A stretch of DNA of 64,000 bases from Aliidiomarina sanyensis (GCF_003987175.1 NZ_PIPM01000001.1:431903-495902), one strand, 5' to 3'. Positions 39,441 to 49,311 are shown, counted from the stretch's first letter. The notes: generated by a model from the sequence alone, not told the origin. Translations and numbers: made by a program.

Positions 39441-39468
39441 TTTACACCACGGTCGATTTCGTTATAGT
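39441..39468 (+). promoter_or_regulatory. Probable sigma-70 promoter of the S9 peptidase gene
   Basis: TTTACA, 16-bp spacer, TATAGT. The transcript would start near 39475, just before a short GC stem (39487-39498) and six T. Confidence 0.55.
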
Positions 39469-39512
39469 AAAGCCTGCTTTGCTCCCCGGAGCTTTTTTAG
39501 GAGAAATTGGAA

Positions 39513-41540
39513 ATGAAACGCCTTGTTCTTTTATGTTTGTTGTTGATTGTCCCTTGGGGGGTGTCTGCATCTGACGAGAAAACAGTGCTCTCTGTTGAGT
39601 TGATGTGGGAATTAAAACGGCTCGGAGCGCCTGTTATCTCTCCGAATGGAGATCATATCGTTGCGCCGGTAACGCGCTTTGATATGGATACCGACCGCGG
39701 ACATACCCAACTTTATTTATTCAATCCAGATGGTTCTGTCCAGCGTCCTCTTACCGCAGAAGGAATGCGTGCCAGCGAGGCTACATTCTCACCTGATGGT
39801 TCAACCCTCGCGTTCATCAGCCAACGGCATGACGATGAGGCAGGACAAATCTACTTACTCCCCATGGACAGTCCGGGTGAAGCGAAACGATTAACTCAAG
39901 TCCCGACGGGAGTGTATGGTCTGAAATGGGCCGGTGAACACCTGTATTTCATTGCGCGCATCTGGCCTGAAAAAAACTGGGACGAGATGAAGGAGCAAAT
40001 CAGCAAAGAGCGCAGCTCCAATGTTTCAGCGCATAAATGGACTGCCCTTCCCTTTTCCCATTTCGATCATTGGATCGATGAAAACCGTCAGGCCCATGTC
40101 TTTCGGATTCCAGCCGAAGGCGGCGATGTTGAGCCTGTCACTCAGAAATTCGGAATTGAGCTTCCTCGCTCAAGCCAAAGCCGAGCAAGCTATGATGTCG
40201 ATCCAAGCGGAACGTGGATCGCATTTACGAGCGATAGCAAGCAAGATGGTGTCGATCCAGAAATCGACATCTTCTTAGGGCGCATTGGTTCCGACCGCGC
40301 AGAGAACATCACCGAAGACAATCCGGGCCCCGACAGCAACCCGATGTTCAGCCCGAACGGTCAGATTCTTGCTTATACCCGCCAAGTAATTCCGGGCTTC
40401 TACGCAGACACGTCGAATATTGTTCTCTTTGACATGGAGCGTCGGACCCACCGTGAAATTACTGGCGAATGGGACCGCTCAGCCAGTGGCCTTGTATGGA
40501 CTCCAGACAGCCAGGGCTTCTTCGGTTCAATCGACGATGCTGCCACCGTTCGCGTATACCATATCAACGCCCGCAATGGACAAGTTCGCGCCGTGACAGG
40601 TGAGACGAACTTTGGTGGTCTCGCGATTGCGAATAATGGCACGCTCGTTGGCACGAATGAAAGTTTCCTCTACCCGCCTCGTCTTGTCCGAATTGACCCT
40701 CAATCAGGCGCGACAACCCGTTTAGACACGTTTAATGATGAGATTCTTGCCAATGTCGATTTTGGCACTTACGAATCGGTCACGTACGAGGGATACAACG
40801 GACAAGAGATTCAAATGTGGGTGCATTACCCGCCAGGGTTTGATGCCGACAAAAAGTATCCGCTATTCCTCTTGATCCATGGCGGCCCACATAACGCGAT
40901 CAGCAATGGTTTCCACTGGCGTTGGAATGCACAAACCTTTGCTTCGTGGGGTTACGTCACTGCGTGGCATAACTTCCATGGGTCAAGCGGCTTTGGTCAA
41001 GCATTTACCGACAGCATTAACCCGGACTGGAAAACGGCGCCATACGCAGACACGATCGCTGCGGCTGAATGGTTTAAAGAACAACCGTGGATTGATACCG
41101 AACGGATGGTGGCTGGTGGTGCGAGTTATGGGGGCTATTTGAGCTCAATTCTGTTGGGCAAAGAGCACCCGTTCAACGCACTGCTCATTCATGCAGCTGT
41201 CTACAATATGTACTCTCAAATGTCTGCTGACTTTGCAGTGCATTCGGTACGGTTTGGAAATTACTGGGACAACCCCGATATTTATAAATCCATTTCTCCG
41301 CATTACTTCGCGGAGAACTTCAACACACCGGCCCTGATCATTCACGGTCAGTTGGACTATCGAGTTCCGGTTGGACAAGGCTTCGAATTATTCCGCACCT
41401 TGCAAAGTCGTGGTGTTGAATCTCGAATGATTTACTTCCCTGACGAGAACCATTGGATTCTAAAACCGAATAACTCCGTGTACTGGTACAACGAAGTGAA
41501 AGACTGGGTCACCCGCTTTGCAGAGCCTGGCGGTCAATAA
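39513..41540 (+). CDS. Exported S9-family prolyl oligopeptidase / acylaminoacyl-peptidase-like enzyme
   Basis: Serine peptidase of 675 residues with signal peptide MKRLVLLCLLLIVPWGVSA. The N-terminal beta-propeller shows WD40-like TolB repeats (ATFSPDGSTLAFISQRHDD; SNPMFSPNGQILAYTRQ). The C-terminal alpha/beta hydrolase has Ser in GGASYGGYLSS, Asp in IHGQLDYRVPVGQG and His in FPDENHWI. AGGAG is 9 nt before the ATG at 39513; the in-frame TTG two codons earlier is ignored. Probably degrades peptides in the periplasm. Confidence 0.93.
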   Translation: MKRLVLLCLLLIVPWGVSASDEKTVLSVELMWELKRLGAPVISPNGDHIVAPVTRFDMDTDRGHTQLYLFNPDGSVQRPLTAEGMRASEATFSPDGSTLAFISQRHDDEAGQIYLLPMDSPGEAKRLTQVPTGVYGLKWAGEHLYFIARIWPEKNWDEMKEQISKERSSNVSAHKWTALPFSHFDHWIDENRQAHVFRIPAEGGDVEPVTQKFGIELPRSSQSRASYDVDPSGTWIAFTSDSKQDGVDPEIDIFLGRIGSDRAENITEDNPGPDSNPMFSPNGQILAYTRQVIPGFYADTSNIVLFDMERRTHREITGEWDRSASGLVWTPDSQGFFGSIDDAATVRVYHINARNGQVRAVTGETNFGGLAIANNGTLVGTNESFLYPPRLVRIDPQSGATTRLDTFNDEILANVDFGTYESVTYEGYNGQEIQMWVHYPPGFDADKKYPLFLLIHGGPHNAISNGFHWRWNAQTFASWGYVTAWHNFHGSSGFGQAFTDSINPDWKTAPYADTIAAAEWFKEQPWIDTERMVAGGASYGGYLSSILLGKEHPFNALLIHAAVYNMYSQMSADFAVHSVRFGNYWDNPDIYKSISPHYFAENFNTPALIIHGQLDYRVPVGQGFELFRTLQSRGVESRMIYFPDENHWILKPNNSVYWYNEVKDWVTRFAEPGGQ

Positions 41541-41556
41541 GCGCCCTTGTCCTAAT

Positions 41557-41584
41557 AAGCCCGCATACCCTGCGGGCTTTTTTA
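41557..41584 (+). terminator. Rho-independent terminator of the S9 peptidase gene
   Basis: AAGCCCGCA pairs with TGCGGGCTT around TACCC, followed by a T-run. Confidence 0.92.
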
Positions 41585-41701
41585 TACATGGGGCATGGCT
41601 CTTGATATTGCTGTTTACAGAAGAGACCTATACCTTATTGAGGAAAGCATTATTTCTCTCGCTCGAGTGCGTTTGAGCTCTCATTGAAGGATACGACTAC
41701 C

Positions 41702-42673
41702 ATGGATAAAACGCGAAGCGCAGATATTGTCACGTTCACCATGAATCCTGCGATCGATATCTTCGGCGCAACACCAACTCTGTTCGACGACAGTAAAAGC
41801 CGCTGTGAGAAAGCGCTGCAGCAACCGGGGGGCGGCGGCATTAATGTTGCGCGAAATATTTGCCGAATGGGAGGTAATGCACACGTTGTTTATCCCGCCG
41901 GAGGACCAAACGGTGAGCTTTTAGAGATCCTATTGAATGATGAAGGAACGCCACAAACCGTCATCCCCATTGCGGACCACACACGCCAAAACATGGCGAT
42001 TACTGAGCTTTCCTCAGGCAAATTCTACCATTTTGTCTTTCCAGGCCCTCGTTTAACGGCAGCAGAACAAGAAGCGTGTTTCAATGCCATCTTCGCTTTT
42101 AACCCTCCGCCTCGCTTTGTTGTCTTAAGTGGAAGTCTTCCACATGATGTTCCGCTCGACTTCTATGGCCGCATTACGAAAAAAGCGAATCAACAAGGGA
42201 GTCGTGTCATCCTCGACACCTCTGGCCCTGCATTGCAAAATTCACTGTATCAGGGCGCATGGTTAGCCAAACTGAATCGAAAAGAATTCGCATCATTAGG
42301 GTTCCCTGAAGATGATGACGTTTCGTCACTCGCCCGTAATATGAACACGCTCCTGGCAAAAAATGCCGTCGAACACTTAATCGTTACATTAAGCCGAGGT
42401 GGTGCAGTGCTTGTCTCAAATGGGCAATCCCCCGTATTTTTTAAAGCACCACAGGTCCCTATTATTTCGCATGTTGGCGCCGGTGATGGCTTTGTTTCTG
42501 CCCTTACGTATCAACTGGCACAAGGTGCCGATTTAACCACAGCAACGCGATACGGTGTCGCAGCGGCAACCGTTGTGATTCAAACCGAAGGGAATCAACT
42601 GACCGACTTCAACAAGCTCACCGAAACCGTCGAACTGATTGAAGAGCAAACAATTCATGGAAATTTTACGTAA
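41702..42673 (+). CDS. PfkB-family sugar kinase, probably 6-phosphofructokinase II
   Basis: Ribokinase-fold kinase of 323 residues. TMNPAIDIFG near the N-terminus, QQPGGGGINVARNICRMGG (substrate region), DHTRQNMAITE, VVLSGSLPHDVPLDFY and the catalytic GAGDG (Asp as base) resemble E. coli PfkB closely in order and spacing. PfkB has GAGDS at the last site. 1-Phosphofructokinase or tagatose-6-P kinase are alternatives, but no PTS genes are nearby. AAGGA lies about 10 nt upstream of the ATG. Confidence 0.85.
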   Translation: MDKTRSADIVTFTMNPAIDIFGATPTLFDDSKSRCEKALQQPGGGGINVARNICRMGGNAHVVYPAGGPNGELLEILLNDEGTPQTVIPIADHTRQNMAITELSSGKFYHFVFPGPRLTAAEQEACFNAIFAFNPPPRFVVLSGSLPHDVPLDFYGRITKKANQQGSRVILDTSGPALQNSLYQGAWLAKLNRKEFASLGFPEDDDVSSLARNMNTLLAKNAVEHLIVTLSRGGAVLVSNGQSPVFFKAPQVPIISHVGAGDGFVSALTYQLAQGADLTTATRYGVAAATVVIQTEGNQLTDFNKLTETVELIEEQTIHGNFT

Positions 42674-42795
42674 CCAGATGATAGCGCATTGCCTTAACGC
42701 CATGGCGGTCAAAATTCTGTGCTAATGTAAGACTTAAGGTCGCAGCGCCGCGCGCACGACCAAACCAAAGCCGTAAGGATACGAAGAGACTTCCG

Positions 42796-43926
42796 ATGAA
42801 CGATGCGCAAAAACCCGCTGCCGAGATTCATGATCAAACCCTACACCTGTTCGGTGAATGGCGCGTAACGCAGTTCCAAGCGGTTCGTGCAGAACTTGAA
42901 GCGCTCGACTCAGACTCGCTCGCTGCGATACAACAGTTAGAGACCCACGAACTCGACTCCATTGATAGCAGTGCAGCCCACGAATTGATGCAATTTATTG
43001 CACCTGAACGCATTCTCTCCATGGAAGCTGAGAACCAACCCGAGCATCACATGAAGTTGCTGCATGCGGTGGCCCGAGCGTTGCAAGGTAATGAACCTCC
43101 TGCGCCCCGTCCCTACCGTTTTGGTGATGGGATCGCTGCCTTAGGTAAGACCATCACGCAAAAAGCGACCCATCAAATCGAACAGACCAACCAACTGTTG
43201 AATTTTATTGGGTTGGTCTTGCTTCGTGCGCTCAAAATCATCGTGCTCCCTCATCGTTGGCGCGTCACCTCATTTTTTGTTCATGTTCATCAAAGTGGCC
43301 TGAATGCGATCCCAATTGTTGCGTTGCTGACTTTTTTAGTCGGGGCCGTGGTTGCTTTTCTCGGAGCAACCGTTCTAAGTGACTTTGGCGCAACCATTTA
43401 TACCGTTGACTTAGTCGCTTATGCATTTATGCGTGAACTTGGCGTTTTATTGACCGCTATCTTACTCGCCGGGCGGACGGCCAGTTCGTATACGGCGCAA
43501 ATCGGTGCGATGAAAGTGAATCAGGAAATCGATGCATTGCGGGTTCAAGGCCTCGATCCGATCGAACTTCTCGTAGTTCCTCGGCTTTTTACGTTGTTAT
43601 TTATGCTTCCCCTTCTCACACTAGTCGCGATGGTCTCAGGAATCATAGGGGGGTTGGTTGTCGCGGTGTTTTCGCTTGATATTTCGGTGACGCAATTCTT
43701 TCGTATCGTACAGGAAGTGCCCATTCGACATCTTTGGGTTGGCTTAGTGAAAGCCCCCCTGTTTGCCGCTGTGATCGCGATCATTGGTTGTCTCGAGGGC
43801 TTTAAAGTAAAAGGTAATGCACGGTCCGTGGGCCAACATACAACATCCGCCGTCGTTCAAGCGATTTTTATCGTGATTCTGTTTGACGCCATCGCAGCCT
43901 TGTTTTTTATGGAAATGGGGTGGTAG
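42796..43926 (+). CDS. MlaE-type ABC lipid transport permease with fused STAS-like N-terminus
   Basis: Inner-membrane permease of an MCE lipid transporter, 376 residues. The first ~110 residues are soluble (LHLFGEWRVTQFQAVRAELEA; DSIDSSAAHELMQF) and look like a STAS/MlaB-type domain. Membrane part has GLNAIPIVALLTFLVGAVVAF, ELGVLLTAILLAGRTASSYTAQIG and EIDALRVQGLDPIELLVVPR, the MlaE signature. It starts the four-gene operon; the ATPase gene begins 3 bp after its stop. Confidence 0.93.
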   Translation: MNDAQKPAAEIHDQTLHLFGEWRVTQFQAVRAELEALDSDSLAAIQQLETHELDSIDSSAAHELMQFIAPERILSMEAENQPEHHMKLLHAVARALQGNEPPAPRPYRFGDGIAALGKTITQKATHQIEQTNQLLNFIGLVLLRALKIIVLPHRWRVTSFFVHVHQSGLNAIPIVALLTFLVGAVVAFLGATVLSDFGATIYTVDLVAYAFMRELGVLLTAILLAGRTASSYTAQIGAMKVNQEIDALRVQGLDPIELLVVPRLFTLLFMLPLLTLVAMVSGIIGGLVVAVFSLDISVTQFFRIVQEVPIRHLWVGLVKAPLFAAVIAIIGCLEGFKVKGNARSVGQHTTSAVVQAIFIVILFDAIAALFFMEMGW

Positions 43927-43929
43927 CGA

Positions 43930-44712
43930 ATGCGCGAATCGGTAATTGAAATACGGGGATTGCGGAATCAATTTGGTCATCATGTGGTTCATGATCAGCT
44001 GGATCTCACCCTACCCCGGGGTGAAATACTGGGAGTGGTGGGTGGCTCAGGTGCTGGGAAATCTGTTTTACTCCGGAGTATCGTTGGCCTCCAGAAACCT
44101 GCCTCAGGCCACATCGAAGTGCTCGGTATCGATGTTCAGAAAGCAAGCAGTCGCGAACGCCTAGCACTCGAGCGGCGCACGGGCGTTCTCTTTCAGTCAG
44201 GCGCGCTGTTTTCATCCATGACCGTCGTGGAAAACGTTGCCATGCCCCTTATTGAGCACGAGCATTTACGAAAGTCAGATGCCTTAGAGCTTGCGCGCAT
44301 GAAGTTAGCGTTAGTCGGTCTTCCTGGACATGCAGGTGACCTCCAACCCGCTGAGCTATCCGGGGGGATGGTCAAGCGCGCCGCCCTTGCTCGCTCTTTG
44401 GCTCTTGAACCGGAACTACTTTTTCTCGATGAGCCGACAGCAGGGTTAGACCCGATTGGCGCTGCCGCTTTCGATGAGCTCATTGTCACGTTGCGTGATG
44501 CACTTGGGCTCACGGTATTCCTCGTGACCCACGATTTAGATACGCTGTATCAAGCGTGCGATCGAATCGCTGTGATTGGCGAGAAAAAAATATTAATTCA
44601 TGACACCCTATCTCAGGTTGCGAGTTTCGACCATCCGTGGGTTCATGACTATTTTCATGGACCTCGGGGTCGTCAAGCCGCCGCAGTCGGGCAGCAACGG
44701 AGGAGTTTGTAA
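43930..44712 (+). CDS. MlaF-type ABC transporter ATPase
   Basis: Drives MCE-linked lipid transfer. 260 residues with Walker A GGSGAGKSVLL, signature LSGGMVKRAALARSL, Walker B LLFLDEPTAGLDP and switch His in THDLDTLY. Gly-Met-Val after the LSGG is typical of Mla ATPases. Translationally close to the permease and followed 2 bp later by the MCE gene. Confidence 0.95.
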   Translation: MRESVIEIRGLRNQFGHHVVHDQLDLTLPRGEILGVVGGSGAGKSVLLRSIVGLQKPASGHIEVLGIDVQKASSRERLALERRTGVLFQSGALFSSMTVVENVAMPLIEHEHLRKSDALELARMKLALVGLPGHAGDLQPAELSGGMVKRAALARSLALEPELLFLDEPTAGLDPIGAAAFDELIVTLRDALGLTVFLVTHDLDTLYQACDRIAVIGEKKILIHDTLSQVASFDHPWVHDYFHGPRGRQAAAVGQQRRSL

Positions 44713-44714
44713 CA

Positions 44715-45629
44715 ATGGAAACACGCGCAAACTATATTTTTATTGGGCTTATTTCGTTGCTACTGCTATTTGGAAGCATAAGTGGCATTCTTTGGCTCAG
44801 CAAAAAGGGCGATCAAGGCAATATTGCCATCTATGATGTTCTTTTCCGTGAGGCTGTAACCGGTCTAAGTACGGGCAGTCCCGTACAATTCTCCGGTATT
44901 CGCGTGGGCGAAGTGGATCAGCTCAGTCTCGATCCTGATGATCCTCGCGTGGTTCGAGCACGCATCCATGTCGCCGCAAGTACCCCCGTTGATGCAAACA
45001 CGCGTGCACGACTGACCCTATTGAATATCACAGGTGCAAGCGGTATTGAGCTTCAGCCGGGCCCAGTTCTGGCAGAAGCTCGGTTCCACGAACCGGGAAT
45101 CCCCGTGATTGAAGCGGAGCCCTCCCCCTTCACAAGGCTTCGATTAAGCTCGGAGGAATTGCTTGTGAAATTAGGGACGTTTCTCGACAGTACCATTGCG
45201 CTTGTATCCGAGGAAAACACGCAAAAAATCTCCAATATTCTCGAGAATCTCGAACGCTTCAGCGAAAACATCAATACCAGTAGCGCTCAGTTTGATCAAA
45301 CCCTTGAGGAGGTAAATCAGCTCCTCAACCAGTTTTCCGGCCTCGCCACTCGGGTTGAAGAACTATTAGACGATCAAGGCAGTGCAACCTTCGCGGATGT
45401 GCGCGTTGCCATGGCGCAGTTTGCAGAGCTCAGCGAACGCTTCAATTCCCTTTTAACGGATAATGAAGCAGCCATTCAGAGCGGCTTTGACGGTATAAAT
45501 GATATTGGACCCGCAGTGAATGAACTGCGTCAAGCGCTCGCGGCGATGGGGATGATTTTGCAGCAAATCGACCAAAATCCTGCTGCTTACTTTTTCGGCC
45601 GAGAACAATTGAAGGAGATTAAAGAATGA
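44715..45629 (+). CDS. MlaD-family MCE substrate-binding protein
   Basis: 304 residues: one N-terminal membrane anchor (YIFIGLISLLLLFGSISGILWL) and one MCE domain with VTGLSTGSPVQFSGIRVGEV and TGASGIELQPG, then a long amphipathic helical tail (FSENINTSSAQFDQTLEEVN and onward). Length exceeds the 183-residue E. coli MlaD because of this tail, as in the Pseudomonas PA3213-like group. GGAGGAG precedes the ATG. Confidence 0.93.
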   Translation: METRANYIFIGLISLLLLFGSISGILWLSKKGDQGNIAIYDVLFREAVTGLSTGSPVQFSGIRVGEVDQLSLDPDDPRVVRARIHVAASTPVDANTRARLTLLNITGASGIELQPGPVLAEARFHEPGIPVIEAEPSPFTRLRLSSEELLVKLGTFLDSTIALVSEENTQKISNILENLERFSENINTSSAQFDQTLEEVNQLLNQFSGLATRVEELLDDQGSATFADVRVAMAQFAELSERFNSLLTDNEAAIQSGFDGINDIGPAVNELRQALAAMGMILQQIDQNPAAYFFGREQLKEIKE

Positions 45630-46234
45630 TAACAATTCCTCACCTCCGCGGATTCGTTACCGCCCTCTTAGGTTGCACTCTGCTCGTTGGCTGCACTGTG
45701 ATTCCAAAAGCTGAGTCCGTCACGAGTTACCGGCTCACTCCAGCAAGCGTTTCAGAACCGGCTCAGTCGGATGAAATCGTGCGCAGCATCCGTATTCAAC
45801 GGCCGAATGCGAGTGACCTGCTCACCGGCGATCGGATATTGCGAGTGGAGCAAGATGGAAGCTATGCAGCATATGCTGGGGTCCGGTGGAATAATACATT
45901 GCCGATATTATGGCGAGACTGGCTCCTGGATTCATTATGGCGTGACGCTCGCTTTGCTGAAGTGACAGCAGATGTTGATCAGGCACGAGTGCGCCACGTT
46001 GTGACCGGTACCCTACGCGCCATGCATATTGAGCAAGGATATGCGGTCGTCCGCTACGACGTCCAACTCATGCGACACGATACCCGGGCCATCACAAGTG
46101 AACAGAGTTTTTCAGCGCGCGTACCGCTTGAGGCATCGGGTGCGAGCAACGCAACCCGCGCCTTAGGAAATGCCGCAAATCAAGTCAACGCTGAAGTGCG
46201 CGACTGGTTACACCGCGAAATCTTAGCGTTGTAA
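45626..46234 (+). CDS. PqiC-like ABC transport auxiliary lipoprotein
   Basis: Outer-membrane lipoprotein partner of MCE systems (ABC_trans_aux family), 202 residues. Signal ends in LVGC; mature part has SVTSYRLTPASVSEP, IRIQRPNASDLLTGDRIL and YAGVRWNNTLPILWRDWLLDSL. Its ATG overlaps the MCE gene stop as ATGA, so the two are coupled. It probably links the inner-membrane MCE ring to the outer membrane. Confidence 0.9.
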   Translation: MITIPHLRGFVTALLGCTLLVGCTVIPKAESVTSYRLTPASVSEPAQSDEIVRSIRIQRPNASDLLTGDRILRVEQDGSYAAYAGVRWNNTLPILWRDWLLDSLWRDARFAEVTADVDQARVRHVVTGTLRAMHIEQGYAVVRYDVQLMRHDTRAITSEQSFSARVPLEASGASNATRALGNAANQVNAEVRDWLHREILAL

Positions 46235-46256
46235 GGGAGCCAACCGAAGTAGACAG

Positions 46257-46694
46257 TTATCGCATGTATTTCGCACGAATCAGAAATGAGTATGCAACCA
46301 CAAAGGCTGTTTCTTGAAATCCTTTCAGGCCGGTTGCCTTAAATTCAATGGGCAATGGATTGCGCTTTAAAATCTCTTTTTGTTCGCTCCCCGAGAGAAT
46401 GTAGGTGTCAACCGTCGGGATAAGCTGTAGCGCGGCCTCAATCTTAAAACCAACAGCGGCACCCGCAAATTTACCTTTTTGTGGCCGTTCTTTAATTGCG
46501 ACAACATCCACTTTGTAGTCTTCGAAGAGCTTTTTCAAACCAAATTGAAATTTGCGCACAGACTCAGCATCCTGATCTTTACTGAGCTGAAAGCGTAGTT
46601 GCCGGCAGTCCGGAATCTCGAATAGATCCCCATCTAATTCCATCAAACAGATAATGGCCTCGTTGCTTTTAATTTCAACTCCACATACGCGCAT
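46257..46694 (-). CDS. DUF3010 family protein, possible RNase H-like fold
   Basis: 145 residues starting MRVCGVEIKSNEAIICLMEL. The strand-strand opening with an acidic residue (GVEI), a mid-protein VVAIKERPQKGKFAGAAVGF and an acidic residue in a C-terminal helix (FQETAFVVAYSFL) recall the RuvC/RNase H arrangement. No function is established for the family to my knowledge. AAGGAG is 7 nt before the ATG. It converges on the MCE operon and is divergent from the MscK-like channel gene. Confidence 0.75.
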   Translation of the reverse strand: MRVCGVEIKSNEAIICLMELDGDLFEIPDCRQLRFQLSKDQDAESVRKFQFGLKKLFEDYKVDVVAIKERPQKGKFAGAAVGFKIEAALQLIPTVDTYILSGSEQKEILKRNPLPIEFKATGLKGFQETAFVVAYSFLIRAKYMR

Positions 46695-46866
46695 TTTAAG
46701 CTCCTTGTCGCAATCCTCATATGGCGCGCATTACACCTTAGCAATGCCGCCCTTGCAAGTGATTATCTATCATAATGGTCGCTCAATTCACTTACAAAGC
46801 TAGCGATTCCGAGCGAACATGAGTAATCTTAGTGTCTGAAACATATAAAATTAAGGATTCTCTTTC

Positions 46867-49311
46867 GTGATGCGGCACCCGCTTTCTTGGTTTATTTATA
46901 TTGGCTTATTTTGTTTCTCGCTCGCGTCGATTAACATCGCTCGAGCGCAGGATGAGGGCATGGAATATGAACAAACCCTTGCTCAACTAGAGCAACAGCT
47001 CGCCGAACTCCGTCAGAACAAAGCGGACCTTGATCAACAATATGAAAACCTTGCCGGCAGCCGGCTTCTTCATCGCGTCCTGTTGGAGCAGCGCGCGAGC
47101 TTACCACGGTTCACAATCACCGATCTAAACGATGTCTTAGCCGAACACCGATTAGCGCTTTTCTATCTGCAACGCCAGTTACGCCAAGCGGAAGAGGCCA
47201 ACCTCCCCACGGAACAATTGCGCCTTGAAAAAGAACGTCTTGAGGCAACAATCGAGACGCTCGTGACGCTCATGGACACCCAGCGACAGTTGTCTGTAGC
47301 CACCCAAAACTTCGCTGCACAATTGGAAGAGTATCTTTTCTGGACTCCCAGTGAGCCGCCCATTAATCGAGATTGGTGGCTTGCACTGCCACAACGCACC
47401 GAACAACAACTCACACGGATCCAAAGTGCAACGAGCGCCATGCTGCGCAATGTATCCCTGCAATGGAATGGGTACGTGCTCTTTCTTCTCATCGCACTTG
47501 GGCTCCTCGCTTGGAAGCGCCCCTATTTCAAACGATCACTTAAAACCTATGAATCAGAGGTCAGAAACACGGAAACCCAAGCGTCGCCTTGGCTGGTCCC
47601 TATCGCGCTGACCAAAATGGCCTTGTATGTCCTTCCGGGCACTATCGCATTACTCGCTCTTGGTCAGTTCTTTCATTCACCCTCAGACGCGGAACATTTA
47701 AATCCCGGTGCTGCTTTTACCGCACTGGCGTTTGCGTGGTTTATGTTGAGCTTCCTGCATAAACTGACAAATCCAAACGGCTTTGCACATCACTACTTTA
47801 ATTGGCCGAAAGAAACCTGCGCCCGCTTACGTAAATTTCTTTGGCTTTTGGGCTGTATGTTGTTACCGCTCACATTCGTTTTAGCATTCGCCATTCAACA
47901 AACCACCCTGTATGCGGAAGATGTGCTTGGAAGTCTATCGCTGCTTCTTGCGAGTCTTTATTTACTCGGGATTATTATTTGGTTGTTTGTGAAGCTCCCT
48001 CCGCTTTACGCATCCTTGTATGTCCACCGAGCCATTGCCGGGGCATTCCTCATTCTACCAATCAGTCTGATGTTGATGGTGTTCAATGGTTATTACTACA
48101 CCGCGTTAAAGCTGAGTGGTTATTACCTTGCAACCTTTTATGTGCTCTCTGCGTGGGTGATCCTCGAAGCCAGTATTCATCGTTCCATTCAACTGTCCAC
48201 TGAGCGATTGCGAGTACAGCAGGCAGACGAAAGAGCGCGCGCCTTGGCTGAGCTTGAAGCGGCAGGTGATACGGAGCAAAGCAAGGAGATCCCTGAACCC
48301 GAAGTGGATCCTGAACAAGCATATCAGCAAGCAATTCGGCTTGGACGCTTTGTCTTACTGGTGGTGTTTACCTTTGTACTCTTTACCGTTTGGTCCGATG
48401 CGACCGTCGCACTGCAGTATCTAGATACTCAATTTATCTGGCAACCGTCCGATGATGTGGGCGTCTTCCCGGTCAGCTTAGGGGCACTCCTCACCGCAGC
48501 CTTTATTACCATTGTCAGTGTGATTCTGGTTCGTAATCTTCCCGGTCTATTGGAAATGCTCGTTCTTTCGCGACTCAACCTAGAAATGGGCACGTCATAT
48601 GCGGTTACCTCCCTTCTAAATTACGTTTTGGTGGGGATTGCAGTGGTCGCTATCTTCGGCACCCTGGGGATGCAATGGAGTCAACTTCAATGGTTAGCTG
48701 CCGGTCTTACCGTTGGCCTAGGCTTCGGTCTGCAAGCCATTTTTGCCAACTTTGTGTCGGGACTAATTCTTTTCTTCGAGCGCCCAGTTCGGGTCGGTGA
48801 TATCGTCACCCTCGATAATCTCTCGGGTCGAGTGAGCAAAATTCGCATCCGTGCCACAGTCATCACTGATTTTGACCGGCGCGATATCGTCGTTCCGAAC
48901 CAAAACTTTATCACCAGTAAGTTCGTCAATTGGTCACTCAGCAACACAGTGACACGAATTACCATTAAAGTGGGTGTGGCATATGGTTCAAACTTGGAAA
49001 AGACGCGGGAGATTTTGCTCGATATTGCAGACAAGGAGTCCCGCATCCAAAAAGATCCGCCACCACAAGCGCTATTTTTAAGTTTTGGCGAAAGTACGCT
49101 CGATCATGAGCTCCGCGTGCATGTGGGTGCTTTAAAAGACCGTAATCCGACGATTGACGCGGTGAACCGTGAAATTGATCGGCGCTTCAGGGAGGCAGGA
49201 ATCGAGATCGCATTTAATCAGATCGATGTTCACTTCCGCAATGAACTGGGTATCGAGAAACTGATTGAGCGAAGAGAACCACCCCAGGGCTCACCGCAAA
49301 AATCCGACTAA
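46867..49311 (+). CDS. MscK/KefA-like mechanosensitive channel
   Basis: Large inner-membrane MscS-family channel, 814 residues. Signal or first helix, then a periplasmic coiled-coil domain (EQTLAQLEQQLAELRQNKAD), several helices, a Glu-rich cytoplasmic loop (EAAGDTEQSKEIPEPEVDPE), and the MscS core: pore helix GLGFGLQAIFANFVSGLILF, beta domain PVRVGDIVTL and VVPNQNFITSKFVNWS. Shorter than the 1,120-residue MscK because the periplasmic part is reduced. Start is GTG 46867 or ATG 46870; AAGGA upstream fits the GTG. Confidence 0.92.
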   Translation: MMRHPLSWFIYIGLFCFSLASINIARAQDEGMEYEQTLAQLEQQLAELRQNKADLDQQYENLAGSRLLHRVLLEQRASLPRFTITDLNDVLAEHRLALFYLQRQLRQAEEANLPTEQLRLEKERLEATIETLVTLMDTQRQLSVATQNFAAQLEEYLFWTPSEPPINRDWWLALPQRTEQQLTRIQSATSAMLRNVSLQWNGYVLFLLIALGLLAWKRPYFKRSLKTYESEVRNTETQASPWLVPIALTKMALYVLPGTIALLALGQFFHSPSDAEHLNPGAAFTALAFAWFMLSFLHKLTNPNGFAHHYFNWPKETCARLRKFLWLLGCMLLPLTFVLAFAIQQTTLYAEDVLGSLSLLLASLYLLGIIIWLFVKLPPLYASLYVHRAIAGAFLILPISLMLMVFNGYYYTALKLSGYYLATFYVLSAWVILEASIHRSIQLSTERLRVQQADERARALAELEAAGDTEQSKEIPEPEVDPEQAYQQAIRLGRFVLLVVFTFVLFTVWSDATVALQYLDTQFIWQPSDDVGVFPVSLGALLTAAFITIVSVILVRNLPGLLEMLVLSRLNLEMGTSYAVTSLLNYVLVGIAVVAIFGTLGMQWSQLQWLAAGLTVGLGFGLQAIFANFVSGLILFFERPVRVGDIVTLDNLSGRVSKIRIRATVITDFDRRDIVVPNQNFITSKFVNWSLSNTVTRITIKVGVAYGSNLEKTREILLDIADKESRIQKDPPPQALFLSFGESTLDHELRVHVGALKDRNPTIDAVNREIDRRFREAGIEIAFNQIDVHFRNELGIEKLIERREPPQGSPQKSD

